The notes under the pieces are model-generated. The model was not told the origin of the DNA, made no database searches, and worked only from the letters and a program-made list of their open reading frames with translations. The translations under genes were made by a program, and so were the position numbers. Positions 52,569-61,021 of a DNA stretch of 64,000 nucleotides are shown in pieces (position 1 is the first letter of the stretch; each line of letters starts with the position of its first letter). Source of the DNA: JADJTT01 sp049306275 (lineage in GTDB: Bacteria > Bacteroidota > Bacteroidia > Chitinophagales > Saprospiraceae); contig JBAQQB010000165.1 in NCBI GenBank assembly GCA_049306275.1, positions 103,555-167,554 of the forward strand. The letters run 5' to 3'.

Positions 52569-53729
52569 ATGAAGACCACCGCATACATCAACGGCAACAT
52601 CATTTCCTGGGCGCTGGAACGCGCGGGGAAGGTTGCGGGCGATCTCGCCCGGGCGATGCACGTGAAGCCGGAAGTACTGGCGGATTGGGTGAGCGGTCAG
52701 GAGCACCCCACTTTTCGCCAGGCTCAACTGCTGGCCCGGAAGTTGTACATTCCGTTCGGTTATCTCTTTTTATCCGATCCTCCGGAGGAACGCCCCTCCA
52801 TCCCCGATCTGCGCACCGTGCGGTCCGAGCGCAAGGATGTGCTGAGCCTTGAATTTCACGATACGCTGAATGATGCGCTGGTGAAACAAAACTGGTACAA
52901 AGAACTCCTGCTAAAGGAAGGCGCTCCGGTATTGGAATTCGTCGGGAATTTCACCATGAAAGACCCGGTAGCGGTCGTAGCGGGGGATATTCGGGACACC
53001 ATCGGGCTGGACCATGGTTTTCGGCTGGAGTCCCCTGGTTTCGAAACCTTTCTGACCCGCCTCATCGAGCGCGTGGAAGCTGCAGGCATACTGGTTTTGA
53101 GAAGCGGCGTTGTCGGCAATAACAACCAGCGCAAACTGGCGGTGGAGGAATTCCGGGGATTTGTGCTGAGTGATCCCGTAGCTCCGATCGTTTTCATCAA
53201 CAGCAACGATGCGCTTGCCGGTCAGATTTTCACTTTGGCGCACGAATTGGCCCATATTTGGCTCGGCGTATCCGGAGTGACGAACCCCGGCCTTGGGTCT
53301 TTTTCCAATACATCCGTTCCGGAAATTGAAAGCTTTTGCAATAAAGTGGCGGCAGAGGTGCTCGTCCCGGCAGCAGAATTTTCTACCCAATGGGACGAGG
53401 GGGCGAAACTGGAAGAAAACCTCAACCGGATAAGCAGGTATTTCCGGGTGAGCCCTCTGGTGGCGCTCATTTCTGCAAAAACCTTACAAAAGATTCCGAA
53501 CGATGTTTTTCTTGAGGAATACGCAAAGAGAAATGTCCCAAGGAAAAAAAGTGATGCTGCAAGCGGTCATTTTCATAACACACTGCCTGTTCGCAACAGC
53601 AAAACCTTTACGCGGCGCGTGCTCAACGCTGCTTATGAGGGGGATATCCTTTTCCGGGACGCTGCCCGCCTTCTGAAGGTTAAAGTGAAAACGCTCGATG
53701 CTTTATCCGCTCACCTTGAGATAAAGTGA
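52569..53729 (+). CDS. XRE-type helix-turn-helix and ImmA/IrrE metalloprotease-domain regulator
   Basis: A 386-residue protein. An N-terminal helix-turn-helix covers about 10-75 (AGKVAGDLARAMHVKPEVLADW) and a central ImmA/IrrE domain covers about 170-290 with the zinc motif HELAH (H225 to H229) in TLAHELAHIWLG and a downstream glutamate-containing helix (EIESFCNKVAAEVLVP, split as the E and the NKVAAE face). In phage and mobile elements such proteins cleave or release a repressor; fused to a DNA-binding domain they often pair with a toxin. The next gene is a DUF4411 PIN-type protein only 1 bp away, the usual partner, so this is probably the antitoxin or regulator. Confidence 0.92.
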   Translation: MKTTAYINGNIISWALERAGKVAGDLARAMHVKPEVLADWVSGQEHPTFRQAQLLARKLYIPFGYLFLSDPPEERPSIPDLRTVRSERKDVLSLEFHDTLNDALVKQNWYKELLLKEGAPVLEFVGNFTMKDPVAVVAGDIRDTIGLDHGFRLESPGFETFLTRLIERVEAAGILVLRSGVVGNNNQRKLAVEEFRGFVLSDPVAPIVFINSNDALAGQIFTLAHELAHIWLGVSGVTNPGLGSFSNTSVPEIESFCNKVAAEVLVPAAEFSTQWDEGAKLEENLNRISRYFRVSPLVALISAKTLQKIPNDVFLEEYAKRNVPRKKSDAASGHFHNTLPVRNSKTFTRRVLNAAYEGDILFRDAARLLKVKVKTLDALSAHLEIK

Positions 53730-53730
53730 C

Positions 53731-54219
53731 ATGCCCGGATATTGTCTTGATACCAACGTATTCATTCAAGCTGAGAAAGGCCCTTACGGCATGGACATCA
53801 TGCCGGGCTTTTGGGACTGGCTGGACCAGCAAGTCGAAGCGGGAATGATATTCAGTTCCGTCATGGTCTATGAGGAACTAACCGCCGGGACAGACAACAT
53901 AGCTGAATGGTCAAAATCCAGACAAAACTCGCCTTTGTTTCAGGCTCCTTCTCCCCAAGCGCAGTTTATCTTTACTGATATCTCTGATTTTGTAGTGGCA
54001 AATTACTCTCCAGCCGAAGCTGATTATTTTTTATCCGGCGCAGATCCTTGGGTAATCGCCCAGGCTATTGAGGCCGGGGCCAAAGTAGTCACCATGGAAA
54101 AACTTGCAGGCCCCGGCGCGAGAAAGGTGAAAATTCCAAACATCTGCCAGGAATTTGGCGCCGGCTGGATTGATACTTATTCTCTTTTGAGAGAACTGGG
54201 CGCCCGGTTCACTCTTTAG
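53731..54219 (+). CDS. DUF4411 family PIN-like protein, candidate toxin
   Basis: A 162-residue protein with the layout of a PIN-type ribonuclease: the first acidic residue in YCLDTNVFIQAE (D7), a glutamate in VMVYEELTAG, and a late aspartate in SGADPWVIAQA (about residue 105), followed by TMEKLAGPGARKVKIPN. PIN domains cut RNA and serve as toxins. It starts 1 bp after the XRE-ImmA gene, the standard order for this two-gene pair, and 13 bp before hsdR. Confidence 0.9.
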   Translation: MPGYCLDTNVFIQAEKGPYGMDIMPGFWDWLDQQVEAGMIFSSVMVYEELTAGTDNIAEWSKSRQNSPLFQAPSPQAQFIFTDISDFVVANYSPAEADYFLSGADPWVIAQAIEAGAKVVTMEKLAGPGARKVKIPNICQEFGAGWIDTYSLLRELGARFTL

Positions 54220-54232
54220 CAAAAAATACCGC

Positions 54233-57200
54233 ATGACCCATCCCTACTCCGAAGACCGCCTCATCGAACAGACCGCTATCCAAATCCTCCGAGACCAACT
54301 TGGCTGGCAGACCGTCAATGTGTACGGTGGGGAGTCATTCGGGGCGGGTGGTATGCTGGGCCGAGATTCGGAGGCCGACGTCATCTTGCGCACTCGGTTC
54401 TACCACGCGATCCGTTCCCTTAACCCCGATCTCCCAGCCCAGGCATACGACAATGCATACGAGTTCATCGTCGGCTCGGCCTCCACCAAATCGCTGGCGG
54501 AGATCAACCGCGACAAGTACCGCGCCCTGAAAGACGGGATTGAAGTCACCTACAAGAACGAGAAGGGCGAGATCGTCCGCAACAAGAAGATTCGGGTGTT
54601 CGACTTTGAGAGGCCCGAGAACAACGACTTCCTCGCGGTGCAGCAACTCTGGATCGTCGGCAAGTCGAACCGAAAGCGGCGGCCCGATGTGGTCGGGTTT
54701 GTGAATGGGGTGCCGCTCCTGTTCGTAGAACTCAAAGCTCACCACCGCAAATTGCAGGTGGCCTACGACGACAACCTGACGGACTACCTCGATACCATCC
54801 CCCACTTGTTCCACTGCAATGCCTTTGTCATCCTGAGCAACGGGCTGGAGAGCAAGATCGGGGCTGCCACGTCCAGATACGAATACTTCCACGACTGGAA
54901 ACGGATTGAGGAGGACCAGGAAGGCGTGGTCAGCCTGGATACGATCGTCCGTGGCGTCTGCGAGAAGGGGCGGTTCCTCGACCTGTTTGAGAACTTCATC
55001 CTGTTCGACGACTCCGTGGGCAGGGTCATCAAGCTCATCGCCCGCAACCACCAGTTCATTGGCGTCAACCGCGCCGTCAACCACTTCAAGGAGTTGAACG
55101 CCAAGGCCCTCAACGGCCAGATCACCGCATCGGAGCGGCAGAAGCTGGGTGTGTTCTGGCACACGCAGGGCAGCGGGAAATCCTACTCGATGGTATTCCT
55201 TGCCCAGAAGATTCATCGGACAATCCCTGGCTCCTTCACCTTTCTGATCGTCACGGACCGCGATGAACTGGACAAACAGATATACGGCACCTTTGCCAGC
55301 GTGGGCGTGGTCGATGACAAGCGATTGCGGGCACGGAGCGGCGAAGACCTGAAACGGCTGCTGAAGACATCCAGCCGATACATCTTCACGCTGATCCACA
55401 AATTCAACTTCGAGGAACCCATCACGGAGCGTGGCGACATCATCGTGATCTCCGACGAAGCCCACCGCACCCAAAGCGGCACGCTGGCGCTGAACATGCG
55501 TAACGCGATGCCCAAAGCATCCTATATGGGGTTCACGGGCACCCCGATTTTCAAGGATGACGAAATCACCTCCAGAATATTCGGCGACTACGTGTCCATC
55601 TACGACTTCAAGCGGTCGGTGGAGGACGGCGCGACAGTGCCGCTGTACTATGAGAACAGGGGCGAGAAGCTGAAGCTGGACAACCCCCAGATCACCCAGC
55701 AAATGCGCGACGCCATCGAACAGGCCGATCTCGATCCCGATCAGGAGGAGATGGTGAAGCGCCAGTTTGCCCGAGAATATCCGATCATCACGGCAGAGAA
55801 GCGGTTGCGGTCCATCGCCAAAGACGTGGTGTGGCATTTCAACAATCGCGGCTACAAGGGCAAGGGGATGTTCGTCGCCATCGACAAGGTAACTGCGGTG
55901 AAGATGTATAATTTCATCGTGGAGGAGTGGGGCAAGTACATCGGCGAGACGGAGAAGAACCTGGCCCGCATTGCTGGCGATCAGGAACGGTTGGTTGCCG
56001 AGCGCGACCTGCAATGGGCGAAGGAGACGGAGATTTGCGTGGTGGTCAGTTCGGAGCAGAACGAGATCAGGAAGTTCCAGAACTGGGGTCTGGACATCGA
56101 ACCACACCGCCTGAAGATGAACACCCGTGATCTGGAGACGGACTTCAAGGATGAGGACCACCCGTTCCGCTTCGTGATCGTATGCGCGATGTGGATCACG
56201 GGATTCGATGTTAAGTCCCTGTCCACCCTCTACCTCGACAAGCCGTTGAAAAGCCATACCCTGATGCAGACCATCGCCCGTGCCAACCGCGTGCATACGG
56301 GCAAGAACAACGGCCTGATCGTCGATTACATTGAGACCTATAAGTCATTGCTGGAAGCGCTGGCCATATACGCCGTGGGTAAGCGGGGTACAGGTGGCGA
56401 AGGTGGGGCCGTCATCGACCCACCCGTGAAGCCGCTGGAAGAGTTGATCGAGTCGCTGCGGGAAAGTATAGAAGCGACGGAAGTGTTTTTCCGAGACGAA
56501 GTGGACTTCGACCTGGCTACGGTCGTCAACGCGCCCGACCAACTGCAACGGCTGGCGGCGATCAAGCGCGGGGTCAATGCGGTGTATAAGACCGACGAGA
56601 CCAAGAACAAGTTTGGTGTGCTGGCCCGAGAAGTCTTCAAACGGTTCAAGGCCGTGATGCCCGACACCGCCGTGAACCACTACAAACCGCGCAGGGACGG
56701 GATCAACGCGATCTATGCCGTCATACAGGACAATACCGAGAACGCGGACATATCAGCCGTGATGAGCCGCATCCAGGAGATCGTGGACCGCTCCATTTAT
56801 AGTATGGACATCGCGCTGGAGCCGACCGAGGACTACGGCGTAAAGGTCAACCTCAGCGACCTGGACTTTGAGAAGATCGAACGGGAGTTTCGGAAGCCCG
56901 ACCACCAAAACACCACGGTCCAGTCCATCAAGAACATCCTGGAGTCCAAGCTGAACGAGATGCTGGACCAGAACCCTTTGCGCATCGACTACTACGAGCG
57001 GTATCGGGCCATCATCGACGAATACAACCGTGGCAAGGAGGCCGTCACCATCGAAGAGATATTCCGCAAACTCCGAGAGCTGGTCGATGACCTGACCGAA
57101 GAGGAGGCCCGCTCCACCCGAGAAGGGCTGAACGAGAACGAACTCACGATTTTCGACCTCCTCCGCCAAGGCAAGAACCTCTCGGACAAGGACCGCCACG

Positions 57201-57427
57201 AAGTCAAGGAGATCGCCCGTGGCCTCCTCCATCAGTTGGAAGACGCCACCCTCAAGGTTGACCGCTGGTCCGAGAAGCCGCAGACGGTGGCGGCGGTGCG
57301 CGGCGCGATCCGAGACTTCCTGTTCACCAAGCTACCATACCCCATCTACGATGAAGCCGACATCGGCACCAAGACCGACGCGGTTTTTGAGTTTTTGAGG
57401 ACGGGGTATCGGGGGGTGGCGGCGTGA
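54233..57427 (+). CDS. hsdR: Type I restriction endonuclease motor subunit
   Basis: A 1064-residue protein that combines a nuclease with a DNA translocase. The N-terminal PD-(D/E)xK nuclease shows RRPDVVGFVNGVPLLFVELK (D about 152, ExK about 166-168). The superfamily 2 helicase motor has FWHTQGSGKSYSMVFLAQK (Walker A, about 310), VISDEAHRTQSG (DEAH, about 408), MGFTGTP and ITGFDVKSLSTLYLD, and the late motif MQTIARANRVH. A helical C-terminal domain (about 720-1064) binds the methyltransferase core. Base composition and codon use match hsdM and differ from mcrB. It is the last gene of the island and needs HsdM and HsdS, 6 kb upstream, for function. Confidence 0.95.
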   Translation: MTHPYSEDRLIEQTAIQILRDQLGWQTVNVYGGESFGAGGMLGRDSEADVILRTRFYHAIRSLNPDLPAQAYDNAYEFIVGSASTKSLAEINRDKYRALKDGIEVTYKNEKGEIVRNKKIRVFDFERPENNDFLAVQQLWIVGKSNRKRRPDVVGFVNGVPLLFVELKAHHRKLQVAYDDNLTDYLDTIPHLFHCNAFVILSNGLESKIGAATSRYEYFHDWKRIEEDQEGVVSLDTIVRGVCEKGRFLDLFENFILFDDSVGRVIKLIARNHQFIGVNRAVNHFKELNAKALNGQITASERQKLGVFWHTQGSGKSYSMVFLAQKIHRTIPGSFTFLIVTDRDELDKQIYGTFASVGVVDDKRLRARSGEDLKRLLKTSSRYIFTLIHKFNFEEPITERGDIIVISDEAHRTQSGTLALNMRNAMPKASYMGFTGTPIFKDDEITSRIFGDYVSIYDFKRSVEDGATVPLYYENRGEKLKLDNPQITQQMRDAIEQADLDPDQEEMVKRQFAREYPIITAEKRLRSIAKDVVWHFNNRGYKGKGMFVAIDKVTAVKMYNFIVEEWGKYIGETEKNLARIAGDQERLVAERDLQWAKETEICVVVSSEQNEIRKFQNWGLDIEPHRLKMNTRDLETDFKDEDHPFRFVIVCAMWITGFDVKSLSTLYLDKPLKSHTLMQTIARANRVHTGKNNGLIVDYIETYKSLLEALAIYAVGKRGTGGEGGAVIDPPVKPLEELIESLRESIEATEVFFRDEVDFDLATVVNAPDQLQRLAAIKRGVNAVYKTDETKNKFGVLAREVFKRFKAVMPDTAVNHYKPRRDGINAIYAVIQDNTENADISAVMSRIQEIVDRSIYSMDIALEPTEDYGVKVNLSDLDFEKIEREFRKPDHQNTTVQSIKNILESKLNEMLDQNPLRIDYYERYRAIIDEYNRGKEAVTIEEIFRKLRELVDDLTEEEARSTREGLNENELTIFDLLRQGKNLSDKDRHEVKEIARGLLHQLEDATLKVDRWSEKPQTVAAVRGAIRDFLFTKLPYPIYDEADIGTKTDAVFEFLRTGYRGVAA

Positions 57428-57494
57428 GGGGGGGGATTACCCTTCGCATCATATTTACCTTGCTCGAAAATTTCCAGGCTTTTTGTCCTTATAT

Positions 57495-58349
57495 CTACTC
57501 AATTATGTCAATAAAGAAAACCAAAGAAGAGTTCGCAGGAATTATTGCATTCCCATTCGCACCATGACCAAGTTCAGGAGGAATGAACAATACTACTTTT
57601 GATCCGCTTTTTAGAGTGGAAAAAGCTTCATCCCAGCCCCTAATTACTTGACCTATGCCGACCTTAAAACTGAAAGGGTTTCCGCGAGAGTAGGAATTAT
57701 CGAATTCGGTTCCATCTGTCAGAATGCCGTAATAATGGCTTCTGACGGTTTCTCCTTCGGTCGCAATCCTCCCTTTACCTTCCTTAACCAGAACATATTG
57801 AAGGCCTGACTCTGTGGTGATCAACTTTGAACCTAAGTTATTGTTATTATATTCTTCTAATAGGCTTTTTGTCTGCTCGCGAATACTTTTGAGTATTGCC
57901 TCTGATGTATCCACCTTGGCCAAAATCTCACGGTTATATTGTTCGGCAGTTTTGATGCTTTTCAAAGAGATATGATAAACTATGTATTCTGCATTCTCAA
58001 ACCCAAATGGAGGTGCTGGTCCTAAAGAATCAACGGGGTAAAAAACCGAAAGACTATCTCCTTCTGACATCAACAGCATTGCGCTCAGTACAGGATTTGG
58101 CTTTTGGCCTTTCATTTTTTCAGTGGTTGGTATAGCCACGATTGGCATTTCCGCTTGCGTATGACTGTCAAAAAACACAGAGTCACCGTTTGTCATAATA
58201 AGCTGAAAACAAATATATTCTCCAGCCTTTGGCTTTGGGCCTCCTCTCGAAATGTGGTGTATGAAGCCCCATTCCAAGTTTCCATCTGGCTGAGCGATTG
58301 TTGAAGAAAAAATTGTAAAAAACAAAAAAAACAATCCCAATTTCTTCAT
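57495..58349 (-). CDS. FKBP-type peptidyl-prolyl isomerase, exported
   Basis: About 284 residues from the ATG at 58347-58349 (MKKLGLFFLFFTIFSSTIAQ), a signal peptide; the upstream frame is non-coding in character. The first part (about 25-110) is an FKBP-like N-terminal domain, and the classical FKBP domain covers about 170-284: GKGRIATEGETVRSHYYG, GTEFDNSYSRGNPFSFKVG, VIRGWDEAF and a late ELGHGANGNAIIPANSSLVF. It assists folding of exported proteins in the periplasm. It lies downstream of the restriction island on the other strand and is more AT-rich than most neighbours. Confidence 0.9.
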   Translation of the reverse strand: MKKLGLFFLFFTIFSSTIAQPDGNLEWGFIHHISRGGPKPKAGEYICFQLIMTNGDSVFFDSHTQAEMPIVAIPTTEKMKGQKPNPVLSAMLLMSEGDSLSVFYPVDSLGPAPPFGFENAEYIVYHISLKSIKTAEQYNREILAKVDTSEAILKSIREQTKSLLEEYNNNNLGSKLITTESGLQYVLVKEGKGRIATEGETVRSHYYGILTDGTEFDNSYSRGNPFSFKVGIGQVIRGWDEAFSTLKSGSKVVLFIPPELGHGANGNAIIPANSSLVFFIDIIE

Positions 58350-58616
58350 TTTCTGGTTGCTTTTGGATGTTGGTTTACGTTTTTTTATTCGCCAATTCTC
58401 CAGCCGACTTCGGAATACACGTTGCTCCGCTTTTGAGACAAGGTGTAGTTGCGTGGTAACTAATAACATGATTGAAAGTTGCAAGTTTTTATTCAATCTT
58501 ACAACTGGTTGGGCGGCTTTTTCATTGAGAGGTGGCAATTACCACGCATGCTGGAAAGTTGTCGTCCACTCACGGCGGATGACTGATTAGGATGAAAGTG
58601 GATACAACGGTTCAAT

Positions 58617-59621
58617 TTATACGGTATCGAAGTCAAAAATACCCTTGGGTATATAAATGAAGATGAGTTCAAGGTGAAAACTGCAATGTGCGAATTGCGG
58701 AAGGATCGGCAGCAGGTAGCCGTCCCCGTCTATCCTGTCACCCGCGAGGCTGTGGAGGATCGCGGCGTTGTACTCATTGAGGCCGATGGAGTATAGCCGC
58801 CCCGTTTTGCGACGGCGGTAATGGAGCCGCCCGTCAACAATATTGCTGGGTTTGAGAAATGCCATATCGATAAAGGACATTCCCACGAACGCAAAGGAGA
58901 ACAGGAACAATTGCCGAAACCGCCACTTCGCCCCGCCGTCTGGAAGTGGATGCCCGATCAATGCTTTGATCTCGTCAATACTGAGGGATCGGCTGCGGGT
59001 CTTTTCCGATTGTACCCTGAAGTCATTGAAGGGATAGTAGCTCCGATCCACCACACCCTCTTTGACGGCCTTGTTGAAAATTGCCCTGAGACTGCGCATA
59101 TAGACGGACACGCTGTTGACTTTCATCCCCGCCTTCAACATGGATGCCTCGAAGCGGGTGAGGGTGCCGTAGTCGAGTTCTTCAAAGCGGCAATCCGCAC
59201 CGCCAAGGAACTGAGATAGTTTTTTGAGAGAGTCGCGGTAAGTTCTGGCTGTACCAAATCGGTTGGACTCTTTCAACAAGGCTATCTGCCGCTGTCCGTA
59301 GTGCTGGATGGTGTCGGGTGCGATGTCACCGTTGTAAATATCCTTGATCCGTTTGGCCGAGAATGGCTTGCCTTCCTTTTCAAGGTCCAGAATGATGTCC
59401 TGGAGTTCGCTGACCACTCCAGCAATTTTACGATTGATCTTCTTGTGAAGCGGGTTGTTGGAACGGACCATCTGCCTCTTCTCATCCCACTCTTTGAGGG
59501 GCAAGTCAATCTCAAGTGGTTGATAGACAGACTTTTTCTCGTGATTGATGCGAACTTTGAGCGGAAATTGCTGGCCCGATTTGCAATATCGGGTGTCCAT
59601 AATGACGCTGAGCGTTGCCAT
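58617..59621 (-). pseudogene. Tyrosine recombinase (integrase), truncated at the C-terminus
   Basis: Starts MATLSVIMDTRYCKSGQQFP (ATG at 59619-59621), the usual start of Bacteroidota integrases of conjugative and genomic islands. The arm-binding domain and the SAM-like core-binding domain (about 100-200) are present, and the catalytic domain begins (LFSFAFVGMSFIDMAFL) with its lysine strand (YRRRKTGR). After YLLPILPQ (about nucleotide 58690) the sequence no longer matches a recombinase. The HxxR box and the tyrosine nucleophile are missing; about 80-100 residues are lost. The first catalytic arginine, normally before GMSF, reads valine here. It is therefore inactive. It lies 166 bp from tRNA-Val, a common integration site. 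Confidence 0.85.
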
Positions 59622-59730
59622 AAAGCCAGTGATTTTACTGGCATCTGCCCTGAAAAAGATTTGCAATCTATTTGCAACCTTTAACACAAAAATCCGCCCG
59701 TCTGCCCCCTATATGCCCACCAACCGCCCC

Positions 59731-59778
59731 AAAACAAAAAGCCCCCAAACTGCTGTTAATCAACAATTTGAGGACTTT
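59731..59778 (-). terminator. Terminator downstream of tRNA-Val
   Basis: Arms AAAGCCCCCAAA (59738-59749) and TTTGAGGACTTT (59767-59778) pair as a 12-bp stem with two G-U pairs when read on the minus strand, followed by a T-rich run (59737-59731). It starts 8 bp after the tRNA 3' end. Confidence 0.75.
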
Positions 59779-59786
59779 GTGGAGGG

Positions 59787-59861
59787 TGGGCGCACACGGA
59801 TTCGAACCGCGGACCCTCTGCTTGTAAGGCAGATGCTCTGAACCAGCTGAGCTATGCGCCC
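59787..59861 (-). tRNA. tRNA-Val (anticodon UAC)
   Basis: A full cloverleaf can be folded from 59861 to 59787. The acceptor stem GGGCGCA pairs with TGCGCCC, the D arm contains AGCTCAGCTGGTTCAGAGC, the anticodon stem TCTGC/GCAGA holds the loop CTTACAA with anticodon TAC, and the T arm contains GGTTCGAATCC. The discriminator base is A and the 3' CCA is not encoded. It lies beside a truncated integrase, as is common at island insertion sites. Confidence 0.97.
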
Positions 59862-59960
59862 TTATTTTTTCGCCCTTGCTTCAAAAGGCGGATGCAAATG
59901 TATGGCATTGGTTTTTATTGGGCAAGTATTGGTGGAAATTTTTTTCAGCATGTTCTCAAG

Positions 59961-59999
59961 ACAAAAAGCCCCCCGGCCAAACGGCCAGAAGGCTTTGCT
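59961..59999 (-). terminator. Terminator downstream of the carbonic anhydrase gene
   Basis: A hairpin with outer arms AAAGCC/GGCTTT and an inner GGCC pair (aaac loop), followed on the minus strand by a T run, 50 bp after the carbonic anhydrase stop. Confidence 0.65.
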
Positions 60000-60049
60000 A
60001 GTTTGGGGGGTTAAACGAGCATTACTGCTTTTTCCGTAAGTGGCGGTAT

Positions 60050-60823
60050 TTAAAATTCCCTGATCTCCCGTCCATTCACCGCCTGTACCGGCCGGTTGTT
60101 GAACTCGAACAGCTCATGCACGCGCAGGATCTGCTCCGAGGAGGCTTCTACGGGGGCCTTGCGCAGCAGCCAGGTCACCACCTCCGAGCAGGGGGGCGTG
60201 GTCAGGGAGCCGCCGTAGGTGTAGTAGCCGGGATCGGCCGGAAGGAAGTCGGCCACGTTTACCTCCGTGCCAGGCTCGTAGGGCGTGCTGGCCTTTGTGG
60301 GCGGTATGTGGTCGATGAAGGTGGACAGGAAGGGGTTCTCTGCCCCCTGGGCTACCAGTACGCCCATGACCACGGCCTTCGACTTGTCGGCGTTCTTGTG
60401 CACCAGGTGCACCTCCATGTCGTACTCCTGTCCGTTCACGGTGTGCTCGGAAGTAGTGTGGAAGTGGAACTGCTCCAGGAAGTACTCCTCACCTTCAAAC
60501 TCGAGCATGTTGCCGCTGCCGGCTTCGTATTCGAACTCGGCCGTGTGCCCTTTATTCACGATTTTAATGGGCTCGGGGAGATAGGTAAAATTCAGGGGGG
60601 CGAGGTTCGCATCGGGTACGGCCCCTGAGATGTCGATGGGCGATTGGGCCGATCCGCCGCAATTGCTCTGGCAGATGTCCCAGAATTCGGGCGCGTGCAG
60701 GCCTTCATAACCCCAGGTAGTCTCGAAGTCGGCGCATTCGTCCGGCTCTTCGTCGGGGAGGCAGGAGGAGAGTACGAGAATGGGTAGGGCCAGGGCCAGG
60801 AGTAACATGTTTGGTGTCTTCAT
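60050..60823 (-). CDS. Alpha-class carbonic anhydrase, lipoprotein
   Basis: Hydrates CO2 to bicarbonate. About 257 residues from the ATG at 60821-60823; the signal ends ILVLSSC, so the protein is lipidated. The alpha-class core is complete: WGYEGLHAPEFWDIC, SPIDISGA, the first two zinc histidines in FHFHTTSEH with the proton-shuttle area, the third in MEVHLVHKN, and the substrate loop GSLTTPPCSEVVTWLL. Two cysteines (SNCGG and PPCSE) can form the usual disulfide. Its promoter region carries one copy of the 49-bp element also found upstream of the T9SS protein gene at 61022. Confidence 0.95.
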   Translation of the reverse strand: MKTPNMLLLALALPILVLSSCLPDEEPDECADFETTWGYEGLHAPEFWDICQSNCGGSAQSPIDISGAVPDANLAPLNFTYLPEPIKIVNKGHTAEFEYEAGSGNMLEFEGEEYFLEQFHFHTTSEHTVNGQEYDMEVHLVHKNADKSKAVVMGVLVAQGAENPFLSTFIDHIPPTKASTPYEPGTEVNVADFLPADPGYYTYGGSLTTPPCSEVVTWLLRKAPVEASSEQILRVHELFEFNNRPVQAVNGREIREF

Positions 60824-60868
60824 GACGGGGGGATGCTTTGGTGATAAGGCAAATGTCGGCCGGGCCAG

Positions 60869-60917
60869 GTGACATTTTCCGTCAACTTTGTAGCATTTTC
60901 CGTCAAAATGGGGGGAT
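60869..60917 (-). promoter_or_regulatory. 49-bp operator element, copy 1 (carbonic anhydrase)
   Basis: Contains two direct repeats of TTGACGGAAAATG on the minus strand (60906-60894 and 60885-60873), 21 bp apart start to start, that is on the same face of the helix. It is identical over 49 bp to 63530-63578. A -7-like GACATTTG lies 12 bp downstream (60857-60850) and the gene starts 45 bp away. The layout is that of an activator site just upstream of a promoter. Confidence 0.85.
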
Positions 60918-60960
60918 GGAGCATGGGGAGTTGGGTATGTTGACAATTCTCCTCTTGGGA

Positions 60961-60998
60961 CGAAAAAAGAAACCCCGGCCAAATTCAGCCGGGGTTTC
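60961..60998 (-). terminator. Rho-independent terminator of the T9SS protein gene
   Basis: An 11-bp perfect stem GAAACCCCGGC/GCCGGGGTTTC with an 8-nt loop, then six Ts on the minus strand (60968-60963), 24 bp after the stop at 61022. Confidence 0.9.
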
Positions 60999-61021
60999 CT
61001 GCATGGGGAGTAACTCTTTGC

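Noticed and set aside
54335..56296. 653-codon open frame opposite hsdR
   Set aside because: Antisense of a gene with full catalytic motifs; long shadows are expected at this GC content.
59545..59841. 98-residue open frame ending in a GRTRIRTADPLL-type sequence
   Set aside because: It reads through the tRNA-Val gene antisense; this is a well-known false protein.
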